From contig NC_087062.1 in NCBI RefSeq assembly GCF_963678635.1, forward strand, positions 1,984,001-2,048,000: a DNA stretch of 64,000 bases, written 5' to 3'. Each line of letters starts with the position of its first letter. Position 1 is the first letter of the stretch. A model generated the notes under the pieces. That model was given only the letters and a program-made list of their open reading frames with translations. It was not told where the DNA came from and did no database searches. This DNA comes from Symsagittifera roscoffensis (lineage: Eukaryota; Xenacoelomorpha; Acoela; Convolutidae). The position numbers and the translations under genes are program-made. Positions 1 to 11,270 of this stretch are shown here, piece after piece.

Positions 1-1
1 T

Positions 2-817
2 TTAGAACACGACAAACTGTTCAATACGACCGATCTTCGATCCAAGGAAAAGCATCAAAACCAAACTAAACTGACTAGTTCCCGAAGTCCAACATAGAAG
101 ACAAAATTAGCGGACATCCAATTTGAGTGTGACACATCGATATCGCTCTCATCAGACTCAGAGCCCACCAGAAAAACACCGTCACCAAGTAAACCGGTAG
201 CAAAGAAATTAGAAACTAAACGAACACCGGAGAAATTTGAACAACAGTGTCGCCGCTCAACCAGAACAAGGATCGGTACACTAGCCGGAAAGTTTGGCAA
301 CGCAATCCCGATCAACAATATAGAAGACCAAGGAAACAGCAAAAATGTTGTTTGTCAAATACAAATCATACCTACACCGGAACACTCTGAAAAACCAACA
401 ACCACGTCACAGGACGAACACCCGGAAGTAATCTCCATTTCATCATCAATCGAATGCCCAGAAATCCGAACGGAGGCACAAACACCGGAAGATTTGAAGG
501 CATCAAGCCAACAAAAAGGCAAACCAACACCAACGTCAAACGAATCTAATTTTGATGCAGCATCGCCACCACAACCAGAGAAAATTTGAAGAGCAATAAG
601 CTCTCGTTATGTATTGGATAGACCAGAACAAGCGGTAACTCCAGACGCTGAATTTCTAAAAAGCTTCGATTCAGCAAAGAGTATTTTGAAGGAGCTCTCA
701 CTAATTCGAAATTCAATGACATTCAAGCGGGAACGTGAAATAAGTAGACAATCAACATCAAAAAACGCTCCAGATCTCCACGACAAGGCGAAGACTGACG
801 ATAAAACCGAAAAATGA
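2..817 (+). pseudogene. 3'-terminal coding segment of a decayed LTR retroelement
   Basis: One reading frame stays open from base 2 to a TGA at 815-817 except for a TAG at 95-97 and a TGA at 587-589. The predicted chain is Lys/Ser/Thr/Pro-rich and includes the basic stretch QQCRRSTRTRIG and later SSRYVLDRPEQAV, the sort of low-complexity basic tail found at the end of Ty3/gypsy polyproteins. The frame closes 14 bases before a polypurine tract and an LTR-like TGTTA start, which is the position expected for the last ORF of an LTR element. No catalytic domain lies inside the window, so the family is inferred from layout. The two in-frame stops mark it as a pseudogene, unless read through. Confidence 0.55.
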
Positions 818-831
818 GTATTTTTCTATTT

Positions 832-844
832 AAAAAAGGGGGAG
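832..844 (+). promoter_or_regulatory. polypurine tract of LTR element
   Basis: Thirteen purines, aaaaaagggggag, lie directly before TGTTATTCAG, the classic junction between a plus-strand primer and a 3' LTR beginning with TG. It follows the final stop codon of the preceding frame by 14 bases. Confidence 0.6.
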
Positions 845-1053
845 TGTTATTCAGTGAATAGAAGAAGAACATAAACAGGAAGGAGACGAGATTATGTCTT
901 CTGAAAATGATATACCAAACAGTACTATACATAATTAATCTCTAGGTGATATATAACCAGTTGGTATTAATTACATATATCAAAGAAGTCTGTTATAATA
1001 CGTTATTACCAAAACTTAACTTGTTATGTAATAGTTGTTATGAGCTTCTGACA
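845..1053 (+). repeat. probable 3' LTR, right end uncertain
   Basis: The stretch begins TGTTATTCAG right after the polypurine tract. It is AT-rich with a TATA-like gatatataa near 931. No second LTR is in the window, so the right boundary (placed after ttctgaca) is a guess. Confidence 0.35.
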
Positions 1054-1308
1054 CTCACATGCTTTCGAGGCCAGGTTCTAGATAAACAGACTTCCGATGA
1101 CGTTGAATGAATTTAAGTTGGTTCAAACTCTTCTTATTTCAAATGCCAACTAGAATCTCAATCCAGTTGATACACCGTTTTACTTCCGTGGGTATAACAC
1201 CCGCCTTCAGCCATATTCTCTTAAAATGCATGTTAAATCGAGAAAGCAAAATTAAAAAACAGGCTGAGTTGGAAAGACGCACGTAATGGCACACGTTTTC
1301 TTCTTTTG

Positions 1309-1520
1309 TAGATCATAGCTCCTTTATCTCACAAAGAGTTCATTGATGAACTTTTTTGTTATCTAAAACAAACCCAATTGGAGATAGCCGAATTACACAA
1401 AGGCTATTTTATTACGCTGGGACTTCTGAAACCATATCGAATTTCAAAACGTTGATTTCTGAGGAGCGTAACTTTAGAAGAGAATTATCAAAAGAAATTG
1501 AAAGACAAACCACAAAAGAG
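1309..1520 (+). pseudogene. short coding-like fragment, unidentified
   Basis: After a pyrimidine-rich tract ending in tag (an acceptor-like site) a frame reads IAPLSHKEFIDELFCYLKQT and continues for about 45 residues to a stop. An overlapping frame then continues with a charged helix (SEERNFRRELSKEIERQ) to a stop near 1520. The two halves would fit a single chain with one frameshift. I do not recognise a family; it could be a retroelement or host exon remnant. Confidence 0.2.
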
Positions 1521-1935
1521 AAAAAATAAGCATGGCTTTTCAAAAAAAATAAACCATATAAGTTATCGACACTGAAATCAAATTCAACGCGGAACCTCGC
1601 GCCATTTTTGATTGATCACAAACAGCATTTAGATGACAGAAAAATTAGACGAAAGCCTTCAAGTATAAAAAATATTTTCATGCATTTTTCTCGAATCAAT
1701 TTTACTAGAGGAGTATGCAGGCACACAGGGTAGTGGGCAGACTTCCCATTGGACTTACCAAAGCGTCTCAAAAAAAGAAACCCGATTCCATACACTTTCA
1801 TAATATCTGTTTTTATCAAACAAGAACAGAAGAAACTGAACTTCGAGACGCGTGTTCAAATCATCAGGGGGGTTATAATTATCTGGGCGTTGTAATAGAA
1901 AAAACTGCAGTAATAGCTTAATAACATATTTATCT

Positions 1936-2965
1936 TTGACTTACACTGCCCTGTCTTGCCTAACTCTGCCCTTGCATCGATCTGCCCTGCCTTGTTTTGC
2001 GCTGCCTTCGCTTCCCTGCTATGCTCCTTTCCCTGTCCTGCTTTGCCTTATCTTCAGCTGCCTTTCTTTGCGCTGTCCTGCTCTGCCCTACCTTGCATTG
2101 CGCTCCCCTACATTGCTCTTTGTTGCGCTGCTACTCTGCCTTATCTTGCGCTGAACTACGTTGCGCTATCCTGTCTTGTATTGCGATGCGCCACCTTGCT
2201 TTGCGCTGCCCTGCCATACTCCTTCTGCTTCCCGGTGCGGCCATCCTCTAACCCACATTAACTTGCGCCGCCCTGCCTTGTTCTGCGATGAGTAGCTCTG
2301 CCTTGCTTCGTGCTGCCCTACCAAGCTCTTTGCTATGCTCTGCCCTACGTCGCCCTATGATGCACTGCCCTATCTTGCCTTGCTTTACATTGCACTAGGC
2401 TTCTGTGCTCAACCTGCCCTGCCCTGCTCATCAACATGTCCTGTCCCTACTTCCATTGATTTGCTCTAATTTGCCTGCCCAGTACTTGGCTGCCTTGCCC
2501 TGTCATGACTTGCGCTGCCCTGCCTTGCTCTGCTTTGCCTCACCTGATGCTGCCCTACTTTGTTTTTGTTTTGCCTTGCGCTGTCTTGCTTTATTCTGCC
2601 ATACTTTTCCTTGCGTTGCCCTGCCTTGCACCTCCTTCCACTGCCCTGCCTTGTTTTATGTTGCGCTGTTCTGCCTTTCCTTGCCTTGCTCTGCACCGCC
2701 CATCCTTCCCTTGCCTTAAACTGCCTTCCTTGCATACCCTTCTTGCCCAGCCTGCTTCAAGGCGCCCTGTGCCTCCTGGCATTGAGCTGCCCTTCCTTTT
2801 GCTGCCCTGCGCCTCCTTGCCTTGCGCTACACTGCCCATCCTTGCCTTGCGCTGCCCTCCCCCATCCTTGCCTTGCGCTGCCCTCCCCCTCCTTGCCTTG
2901 CGCTGCCCTACTTTACTCTGACCCACCCCTCCTTGCCTTGCGCTGCCCTGACCTGCGCTCATAAT
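1936..2965. repeat. degenerate pyrimidine-rich minisatellite
   Basis: About 1 kb is built from imperfect copies of short words such as CTGCCTTGC, TTGCGCTGCC and CTGCCCTGCC, strongly depleted in A on the plus strand. Open frames in several registers on both strands (Leu/Pro/Cys/Ala-rich on plus) are a by-product of the repeat and are not called as genes. The purine/pyrimidine strand bias is the notable property. Confidence 0.85.
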
Positions 2966-4287
2966 TTCATAACAATCTGTTTAGACATTTGACCTTTTCA
3001 AGCTTGGTTTACCTTGAAAATTTAAATTGTTTTAAATTGTTTGAGTGTGAGCTCTTAAACATGTCGCCCACGGCAATTGAAAACAACTTACAATAAATAT
3101 AAAATTTTGAAGACAACATGCCGAAAAAGACACAAATTGCACACAAAAAGCTTTAAACCAAACCTATAATACCCTTTCTCATCGCAACGGTATTGAATCA
3201 CAATATAAGCTGATAATCCAGTGTAGACGTATGTTGGGCCAAGAAAAAAACTAAAAAATTGCGCTGCAAAAATTTTTAACTCGATGTGTTTGAGATCCGT
3301 ATACACCTGTGATCAAAAAATCTTATCGCCAATCAAACGAAACCTAAGCCAATAAAAGAATACCTAAAACCTGTCCCAGCTGAAAAAAGAGTTCCAGTAA
3401 AAAAAAGAAAATTATATAAATTCTGAGTTATTTTATAACCAACATAAACACAAAATTCCGACTAGATCCAAAATTTTTAAAGCAGAAATTCTCAAAATAT
3501 GTCACTGAAGTACCCCTTTTATAATATATAAACTATTACAATTACACTTGTAAAAAAAATTGTATTATGGAAAAAAAATCCATTTCACGATCGGAAGACA
3601 AAGTCCCTCGCAAGATTACTAGCGTATCCAACAATTTTTTGGTCAAGTTTGTGAGTCTAAAATTCGTAGCAAGCAATAAATAGCCTATCTCTTCAATGAG
3701 TAAACTATAGAAACATATTTACTTGAAAAGCATTAAAAAAATATTGGACAAAAAACACATATAGCTATTTAGCTCATGTATTAAAGAAATAATGAAAAAT
3801 ATTTTAAAGTAATATATCTCAATTTTGAGTCTCATATTTTTACTTAACGACCAAAAACTGCCGCCCAAAAAACTGCAAACCTATGAGAAAATTCGGAGAA
3901 AAAATATTTAAATACTGGGACTTTTCTGAATCGCAAATTTTCAGATCAAATTTGGCAAGCACAAATTTGAGGATATTTACTGAAAAAAAATCATCACGGT
4001 ATATAAAAATTTTTGTAACGTTCATTCACAACTAAAAACTATTTATAGAAAAAAGAAAGAAAACTACATCAACAAAAAATTCATAATATGAACTGGCATC
4101 GTAATAAATTTGAGAGAAACATAACAAAACAAAATCGACTGAGTTGAACAATCGTCAAGTAATCCTACTGTACAATTGTATAATCGGAAAGGAAATAGTC
4201 ATATAAAAACAAGGATAGCCGACTATTGTGCAAATAGCACAGAATGTTCCGACAATAGTCTTAAAAAACGTTTATTTTCAAATTAGA
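2966..4287. other. AT-rich non-coding stretch
   Basis: I see no conserved domain, terminal repeat or RNA gene here. Open frames are short and of biased composition. Confidence 0.5.
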
Positions 4288-4690
4288 GGCGTAGCAAACT
4301 GGCAGTTGGAGAAGAGCAATGAAAGCAAGAAAACTAAAATAAATATCGAAGAAAAAAATAGACACTTTATGATTGACACTTTTTTTAAAACTAACCCAAG
4401 TTGAGAAAACTGGATTAATAGGCAAAACTTTTATTTCACTCGGAAATCTGATAACTAATTTCCATTTTCGAAAACAGAAGTCGATCACGTTTTTCGGTGA
4501 CCTTTACATTGTCGCTGTTTGATAGTGCAGTTGGCCTTTATTTTCACAATGAAAATGCACTGAAGTTGAAAAGAAATCAAAATCAAACCACGAAAGATCA
4601 AAATTGGGCGTGAACAAATTTTAAGATTTTTTACTGAAACAAAAAATCATCAAGGCCTATACAAGAGTACTCACTAGGTTTATTATTCCA
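4288..4690 (+). repeat. dispersed repeat R1, copy a
   Basis: Shares with the other copies, in the same order, ggcagttggagaagag, tttatgattg, gagaaaactggat, a cgatcacg...gtgacctt block, gatagtg and a final cctata...actcacta...tattatt segment. Divergence between copies is high, so this is an old family; no coding capacity is visible. Confidence 0.6.
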
Positions 4691-6120
4691 AATAGTTCAA
4701 AAGGAAAACAAAATTTGTAGGAACGACTAAAAAAACGAAAAAAAAATTGTGAAAATCTCACATTATTTTTCTAATTTTTTCTAACTTTGCTCGAGTTAAA
4801 TTAAATGTTCACGGCGTAAATTAAGCTTAAATAAGACATTGCAAGCCTGCGCGTTGATCTTATTAGCTCGAAATTAAACAAAAAATCTTGATACTAAACT
4901 CTCGAAATTAAACAAAAAGAAATTCGAAACGGTTTCTTTTCTCGATACAGAAAAATGTTTCAAATTTTTAGGGTCGTTCGAATAACAACTGAAAGGGCTT
5001 TTATATGATATCGAACTCGACCTACTTCCATGATTATTTGTGGTACATGATTTTGCGTGGAATAAACTAAAACACACCCGACTACAACGTTCTTCCGCAT
5101 TTTTCAAACAGTCGTAACAGAAATGACCTATCAACTTAGACACTCTCAATTTTTATTTAAACTCAAATGAAGAAGCATTGAAAGATTAATAAGCCAAAAC
5201 AACAGCAACTGAATAAAATTTTTGGGTAAAAAAGAACGAAAGAAATTATATCATGGCAGACGTAAATATCAACTTAACTAAAAACAGAAATCTTAAGAAA
5301 TTATGCATGCCAGCCAGTAAAACCCATGTGAAAATTCGGTTCGCAAGGTTGGTTAGTTAAAATTTTGTGGTAGCTCACAACAATTATATCGAACTCAATA
5401 CTTTGACATAACCTACTTTGACATATCCTACTTCTGCTTTTCGCTTCCTTTTAGGTGAATAATTGATGATGATTCTCAAAAAACCCTCTCCCAAAAAAAT
5501 CAGCTTACATTGAGCTGGAATTAAAAACCAAGTACAAAAACGCTTCCAGTTAATCTATTAACAACTCGCCTTTTTATCTTATTTACACTCTAATGCCTTT
5601 TTTAAATCTAAAAAAGATTTCAAAAAACTAAGACGAGGTTAATGTATTAACGTTCAAGCTTTTACATTTTTTACACTTTTTTATTGGTTTCGTTTTATAA
5701 GTTTTAACGCGCGGACATGTCCCACATGTGCCTAATTATTTTTTGAATCAAAACTGAAACTTCAATCTCTATTTGATGTCCTTGAGTTGAAAAACTATGC
5801 AATCACACATGAAAATACCATTTATTTGTTAGCATTTGAACTACTGCTAATTGACTTTTAAATATCATAATTTCCCGGAATCATAATTGAACATCGTTTA
5901 TTTCCCAGAAGTTTTATTGAAGTTACTTTAAATTGACAATGGACGACAAAAAGCGCAGATTTGGGTGATGGAATTTCAAGAGCTCAGCTGAGTTTCGATT
6001 TTCAATTTTTTTTTGTTCAGCTGAGCTTAACAAGTTGAATCTGCAACCTATTGTAGTATATTACCGAAAACTGAAACTTTATGTACTTGAACTTTAATAA
6101 CTTCTTTCTGACACAAGAAA
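4691..6120. other. AT-rich non-coding stretch
   Basis: No supported feature. The minus-strand frame at 4874-5149 has no recognisable domain and is not called. Confidence 0.5.
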
Positions 6121-6582
6121 AAAAACATCGCCGACAGACAGTTGGAGAAGAGTAATGAACGCAAGTAAACAGGAAAAACACTGAGTTTGTTCAACAAATC
6201 TCAACTTTCAAATTTCAAAGAAAAAATGGATACTATTTAAGCTCTTTGGATTTCTAGAACAATTTATGATTGGAGCTTTTTTGATATTAACCCAACTTGA
6301 GAAAACTGGATCCATAGGTAAAGTTTTTATTCCGGTGGCAAATCTTAAAAACAAATTCCACTATCGAAACTATAAATCGTTCTCCTTTTTTCGCGCCATT
6401 TCCATGTTCTCATTTTGAGCGTGCTATTTACGTCACTTTTTGCGGATGAATTTCAATTGAACATAAAAAGTGCTTTATACCTAAGTGTAAAAATGTCTCA
6501 AGTCTTTTTTCTGAAAAAAAAAACAAAAAAAAATCAGCAAGACCTATATAAGAGTCTTCACTACGTTCATTACTCTTAATCA
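6121..6582 (+). repeat. dispersed repeat R1, copy b
   Basis: Contains gacagttggagaagag, ctagaacaatttatgattgg, gagaaaactggatccatagg and the 3' end cctatataagagtcttcac followed by tacgttcattactctt. This uninterrupted 3' end is the reference for the empty MITE site in copy c. Confidence 0.65.
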
Positions 6583-6937
6583 ATCCCCGAAAAACAACGA
6601 CGCGTGATTAACCCCCGACTTTTTGAGGAAAAAACACAAAAAATGCCCGCAAGAAGCAGTGACGGCAGTTTCGCAGCAACACTTTTTCCTTTAAAACGTT
6701 AAAATTTCAGAAATTGAAACACCGACCGACACTGTTTTTAAGGGACGAGACAAATAAATTAACACTTATGAAGCAGTGAAAACTAAGAAGTAATTGAATT
6801 GGGACTGTAGCTGAGACAAAATCCTGTGATGAAACACTGATAGCAACAGTTAGCAAGTGGCATTTCATTGAATGTGAACAAAACCAAAAAAGAGAACTAT
6901 TTATCAGAACAAACAGATCAACTTAGATTAAAACATA

Positions 6938-7796
6938 GCCAACAGAAAGTTGGAAAAGAGTCAATAAACGCAATTAACACATAATTTATTTTGAAAAATC
7001 TCAACTTTCGAATTTCAAAGAAAAAATTAGATAGCCGTAAAAGCTCATTGAATTTCTAGAACAATGTATGATTTGAAACTTTTGCTGATGAAATCAACTC
7101 AATTTGAAAAAATTGGATCAATAGATTAAAATATTGTTCAGCTGGGAAATCTGAAAATTTACATCCACTTTTGAAACTAGAAGCTGATCACGGTTTTCAT
7201 GCGTGACCTTAACACTTTCGTTGTTGGATAGTGGAGCTTGTCTTTCTTTTAGCAAAGCAAATAAAGTGAACTTAAAAAGAAACCAGAAGTCAAGCCGAGA
7301 ACAAAAACAAACAAAAACCACCAAGGACTTTATAGAAGTGCGTACTCACCACGGGTGGCGTCCCTCATGCTTAAAGGAACGAATGCTTGAAAATTATTTT
7401 AACTTACTTTCAGCGAATCAAAATTTGATATTCAAAATCTTGAAGTAAATCGTGAAAATCTCAAAGTAAGAAAACAAATCCAGGCCATTAGTGTTAATAC
7501 TGACCGATTAAACAATAAGCAGATGAGTTTTCAAGTTGAAAAACTCTTATGAACTTGAAGTCATAAATCTTGATCTTCATCTGAATAGTATTGCGGTTGT
7601 AAACCGCAATTTGTAATATTTTTGATTATTTTCCACAGTTTAAAACATTTTCTGTTAATAATGACTTCGATTTTGCGAGAAAGGCATTTAGCCAATAGGA
7701 ACGCTTAGCAATTTTGATTGGTTGAAACTTTTCAAGCATTCGGTCCTTCAAGCATGAGAAACCTCCCCCTCACCACGTTCATTACTCTTATTGAAA
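6938..7796 (+). repeat. dispersed repeat R1, copy c, interrupted by a MITE
   Basis: R1 sequence runs from aaagttggaaaagag to gtactcaccacg at 7353, is interrupted by 415 bp, and resumes at 7769 with ctcaccacg and ttcattactctt, matching the 3' end of copy b. Confidence 0.6.
7354..7768. mobile_element. MITE with about 30-bp terminal inverted repeats and a 9-bp target duplication
   Basis: Near-identical inverted segments lie at 7364-7393 and 7729-7758 (ctcatgcttaaaggaac... against the complement of ...ggtccttcaagcatgag). The outer ends are G-rich on the left and C-rich on the right (GGTGGCG / CCTCCCC). The 9-mer ctcaccacg occurs at 7345-7353 and again at 7769-7777, and R1 copy b shows the uninterrupted version of the site. 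There is no ORF. A 9-bp duplication suggests a Mutator-like or related cut-and-paste source, which is an inference. Confidence 0.65.
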
Positions 7797-8919
7797 ACTT
7801 TATACCACGCATAAATCTATTTTGCCGTTCGTTGATCTTCTATTTGTTCATAAACTTCAGATCTTGAAAAAGCAAAACCATTAGGACACTGAAGTTGGGT
7901 TAAAATATTTAATAGATCTACTTGTTGAAATTTTTAACAAGTTAGTGTCCATGATTCAGCAGGTGACTGCTTTAAATACAATATTTTAGAGAGCTACAAG
8001 GTCATTTATCTCGATGCAAATGCGTCGCGACGAATAGTTTTTTTTTGTCCTTGCCACTTATCTCAACGTAGAAGCGACGCCTGATCTGTGAATATCTATT
8101 TGAAGAAAAAGTGACAATCTTCAAAATGTTGGGCCCAAAATAAGGCGGGATGCATAATTGATGGAGGCTTAAAGCCTTTCAGTTTGGAAAAATTTTACCA
8201 ACACGCAGCTGAAAAAACGGATGAAATTGAGATGAAAGCTCTCTCTTCGAAGTAGAAAGGCGTTGAATGGATGCCTGTGGGCATACGGCTTTGTTTCGAT
8301 TTGGGTTCTTTCATAAGCTCCAATGTCAGAGATTATATTTTGCTCATTTAATTTATATTTCCTTTAAAACGACTCCATTTATGCAGCCAAAAAGATAACT
8401 ATACCACATGTAGCTCCGAGACTAAAAATTAACAGCTACACTACCGTAGCTTTGATACTGACATAAAGTTGCGATTGAATAATGAATAGTTACAACCATT
8501 TACAACCAGTTACTACCACTTAAACATCGTCAAATTCTGCCCAGACTTTCTCATATTCGCCTGTGCAGCCTTTCCTACGTAATCACTCTGCAGCATGGAG
8601 AAATTCCATGTTCGCTGAAACATTCAACCTTCAACTACACTGCAAAGATTGAATTGAACTGCCTGCCGTAGAATTTGTTGCTATATTTTTTGGTCGACTT
8701 ACTATTTAACCGTTTTTGACTGAACTTTTTATAGTCTGAATGATATTCTAATTTAAAGTCAAACTTTAAAAAAAAACAGATCACCTTCAATCTTTTTAAA
8801 GATATCAAGTAAACAATTGGAAAAGTGTAAAAGAAACAGAAAAGTGAAAAAAAAAATGTTTATTAAAACTTTCGAAAACAAATATATCACGTTGTAGCTC
8901 TGATAACTTCAAATACTGT
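7797..8919. other. non-coding stretch
   Basis: No supported gene, terminal repeat or RNA. Confidence 0.5.
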
Positions 8920-8923
8920 TTAT

Positions 8924-9330
8924 TGGAACCTGATCTAAACTACATTTTATTATTTATAAATTAGATATTTTACCACTGTAAAATATTTAATATTAACCAA
9001 TCACAATCCATCCAACTAACAACCCACTTATTTGTAAGTGCTGAAATTACTTGTAATTTCAGCACTAGAGAGATTTGAATTTAACTTAGAAATTAGTCGC
9101 CTCTCCTCGAGATCTTCAGCAGCCGCAATAAACCAGTACGTTCTAGATCTATTGAGCCTAGCAGAGACTAGTTAAACAACCTGAGACTAGTAGATATAAG
9201 AGTAAGATTAGGATCGGTATTAGACTAAGAAGTTGCACGAATCTATCCTGCCGAAAATAAGATAGCGTGACGAGCAGACGGTGTACCCTATCCGAAATTA
9301 CTCTATGAGATAGACCTCCATCCTAACTCA
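8924..9330 (+). repeat. 5' LTR of the deleted element
   Basis: TG...CA ends, 407 bp. It holds a perfect hairpin at 9037-9066 with 14-bp arms (agtgctgaaattac) and a two-base loop. It is related along its length to the LTRs of the giant element. Confidence 0.92.
9037..9066 (+). promoter_or_regulatory. LTR stem-loop
   Basis: Arms agtgctgaaattac and gtaatttcagcact are exactly complementary around TT. The same structure is kept in the other LTR here (with one base lost from the outer pair) and in both giant-element LTRs (13-bp arms, one mismatch, loop AA on plus). A TAR- or poly(A)-like RNA element is a possible role, not shown. Confidence 0.6.
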
Positions 9331-9352
9331 TCTGGTCGACCATAAATCTCAA
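9331..9352 (+). promoter_or_regulatory. primer-binding-site region
   Basis: Immediately after the 5' LTR the sequence reads tc then TGGTCGACCATAAATCTC. TGG a couple of bases past the LTR is the usual start of a tRNA-primed site. The giant element has TGGTGCGACCATAAGTCTC, so this copy has lost one base. I could not assign the tRNA. Confidence 0.5.
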
Positions 9353-9425
9353 AACAAGACCTTAAAAAACAAATTAGCTTAGAATTAACCAAAAATAGAT
9401 TAGAAATAGACAAAACATTTTCAAA

Positions 9426-9659
9426 ATGTTACACGACAATAATTTAATTGAATGGTCTCTACGACTCAATAGATCAGAGCCGCTATTCCGTACAATACGA
9501 GAACTACCCGGTATTGGAAAAAGACCTCGGACAAGAGACGACATACGACTACATAGAAACTTACCATTTAGTTTCATGGTCGTACGGCAAAAGCCAACAC
9601 AAACTTTTATATTTAGAATCTTATTAGCAATGAATTTGAATTTTCATTTCAAAACATAA
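9426..9659 (+). CDS. ORF-A, 77-aa conserved small protein
   Basis: The 77-codon frame starts at ATG shortly after the primer-binding region and has an exact-length counterpart at 54406-54639 in the giant element. Aligning the two by eye, 63 of 77 residues are identical with no indels. I count 16 codons with synonymous changes against 14 with replacements, which points to selection on the protein. The product is basic with an Arg-rich middle (GIGKRPRTRDDIRLHRNLP) and a more hydrophobic C-terminal third (TFIFRILLAMNL). There is no signal peptide and no recognised family. Its place at the very start of the transcript would suit a regulatory or leader protein. It is the first of two ORFs kept in this deleted copy. 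Confidence 0.7.
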   Translation: MLHDNNLIEWSLRLNRSEPLFRTIRELPGIGKRPRTRDDIRLHRNLPFSFMVVRQKPTQTFIFRILLAMNLNFHFKT

Positions 9660-10006
9660 ATTCCTTGAAGAAAACCTTGAATGAAAATTACATGCGCTAA
9701 ATAAATTTTTTATTGTTCAATAACGATTGATAAAAACATCTCAAATCGTTTCTTCTGCAGTACTATATAAAACATATTTGAAAAAATAATTTATTGAAAA
9801 CAAAAACAAAAAGTAGCAGCATGACAATAAATTGTTATTAAATATAAAATCATTCTGTGTTCCAGCTTCATCACCTAAAACATAACAGCAATCATAAATA
9901 AACTATATTCATCAACATTAAAATTTCATTAATTTTAAATGTTTCACAAAAAATTTATCTTAAATCTTAAATCACTTAAACTCAATTTTATTCAATCTTA
10001 AAATCA

Positions 10007-10030
10007 GATCATCAAGGCCTTCCTTGGATC
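10007..10030 (+). promoter_or_regulatory. leader hairpin 1
   Basis: Arms gatc..caagg and ccttggatc form a short stem-loop. A second copy lies 57 bases downstream, and the pair recurs in the giant element leader. Confidence 0.6.
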
Positions 10031-10063
10031 TCATTTAATGTTCTATTTTAAACTTTTAATTCT

Positions 10064-10088
10064 GATCATCAAGGCTTATCCTTGGATC
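10064..10088 (+). promoter_or_regulatory. leader hairpin 2
   Basis: Same stem as hairpin 1 with loop cttat. A tandem pair in the untranslated leader, conserved in an element lacking gag and pol, fits a cis-acting packaging or dimerisation signal; that role is inferred. Confidence 0.6.
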
Positions 10089-10598
10089 AAAAACAATTTT
10101 GTTCTACCCCACCCACTTATCAAGTGTCTAACGACCTCAAACGTCGATTCACTACCCAACCTTCTCAATAGACCCAGGACTAACAAAAATTTTAAAAATA
10201 CTAACCGTTCAAATTAAGCTAAACAGTGAAGAACTTCCGTTATTCATCCTTCACTTGACCACTCCTCTTATACGACCCAGGATAAATCTTAAACTTAGTA
10301 AGTTTAAAATAGTATCTAACGAACTACTCAGGTTCTAAGTATACCTGAACCTTGTGGATCGATTTACTATTCTCCAAACCTTGAACACAATCACTACCCC
10401 TAAGTAAGATTAAGTAAGTTAACACCTTAACTTAGAATAGTCACGAGAAAGTAACGGTCATTCTCCAGAATCTATATACTTTTCTCTCCAACCCTGAATT
10501 AAAAGACCCAAGTTAGGCTAACCAAAAAATCGTAAGGACTAACAGTCTAGGAAACAAAAACCACTAAAAACAATTTTGCACCAATCATCCTAAGCCTT

Positions 10599-10943
10599 AT
10601 GTCATTGAAAAACCTAGGAAATAAACAGACAATCGTAATACACAACTGTGAAATAGAAAACGAAAAATACGATCTTGTAATAACCCCGCATACACAAACA
10701 GTTGAATATATTCACACAAAAAGACAAACACTAAAAAGAACAATTATAAGTAAACAAAGACATTTAACACGAAAAAGATTTTCAAAACACAGAAATGCAT
10801 TCTCCGAATCAGAAGTCAGTAGCCTAGATGCACTATACAAAATAGAATACACAATAAATAAAACTTATCCAATCCAGGATCCAGTATATTTTTCCGATTC
10901 AGAAACAACTTCAATTTCATCAAAAAAGGAAAAAACAGAATAA
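10599..10943 (+). CDS. ORF-B, truncated (114 aa) basic protein
   Basis: Begins MSLKNLGNKQTIVIHNCEIE and is collinear with the 155-aa ORF-B of the giant element (53005-53472) to about residue 114. It keeps the Lys/Arg-rich segment around residues 45-68 (KRQTLKRTIISKQRHLTRKR) and the acidic/Ser patch DSETTS. The C-terminal basic block is altered and the frame ends early, just before the deletion junction. The basic helix-like segment would suit RNA binding or nuclear import; no family is recognised. Retention in a deletion derivative suggests either usefulness in cis or chance. Confidence 0.6.
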   Translation: MSLKNLGNKQTIVIHNCEIENEKYDLVITPHTQTVEYIHTKRQTLKRTIISKQRHLTRKRFSKHRNAFSESEVSSLDALYKIEYTINKTYPIQDPVYFSDSETTSISSKKEKTE

Positions 10944-11270
10944 AAAAGAAAAATAAACACAAAACAGTTCTCCACAAATACAAACAAAACTGACATAGCA
11001 AAGCATTTTGGATTTTGGAATCTGAACGATTTCATTGGGGATCACATTCGTTGTCGAATGACAAGAAGATAACTTCCTGTCCATCAATCCAGCGTTCTGG
11101 AACTTTCTCTTGAAGAGAAATTACGTCGACGGTTCTAGTTTCCTGGACCTCTCTTCTCCAAGGAACAAGAATAAGAAAATGATGTTCGCCAAATACCAAC
11201 GTTCATCATCCATCCTTCAATTGCAGAATAAAAGAGATAAAACTCAAAAACTCTGTAAACCCCGGATAGG

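Noticed and set aside
1936..2965. Several frames of 70-138 codons rich in Leu, Cys, Pro and Ala
   Set aside because: They are translations of the CTGCCTTGC minisatellite, open in several registers and both strands.
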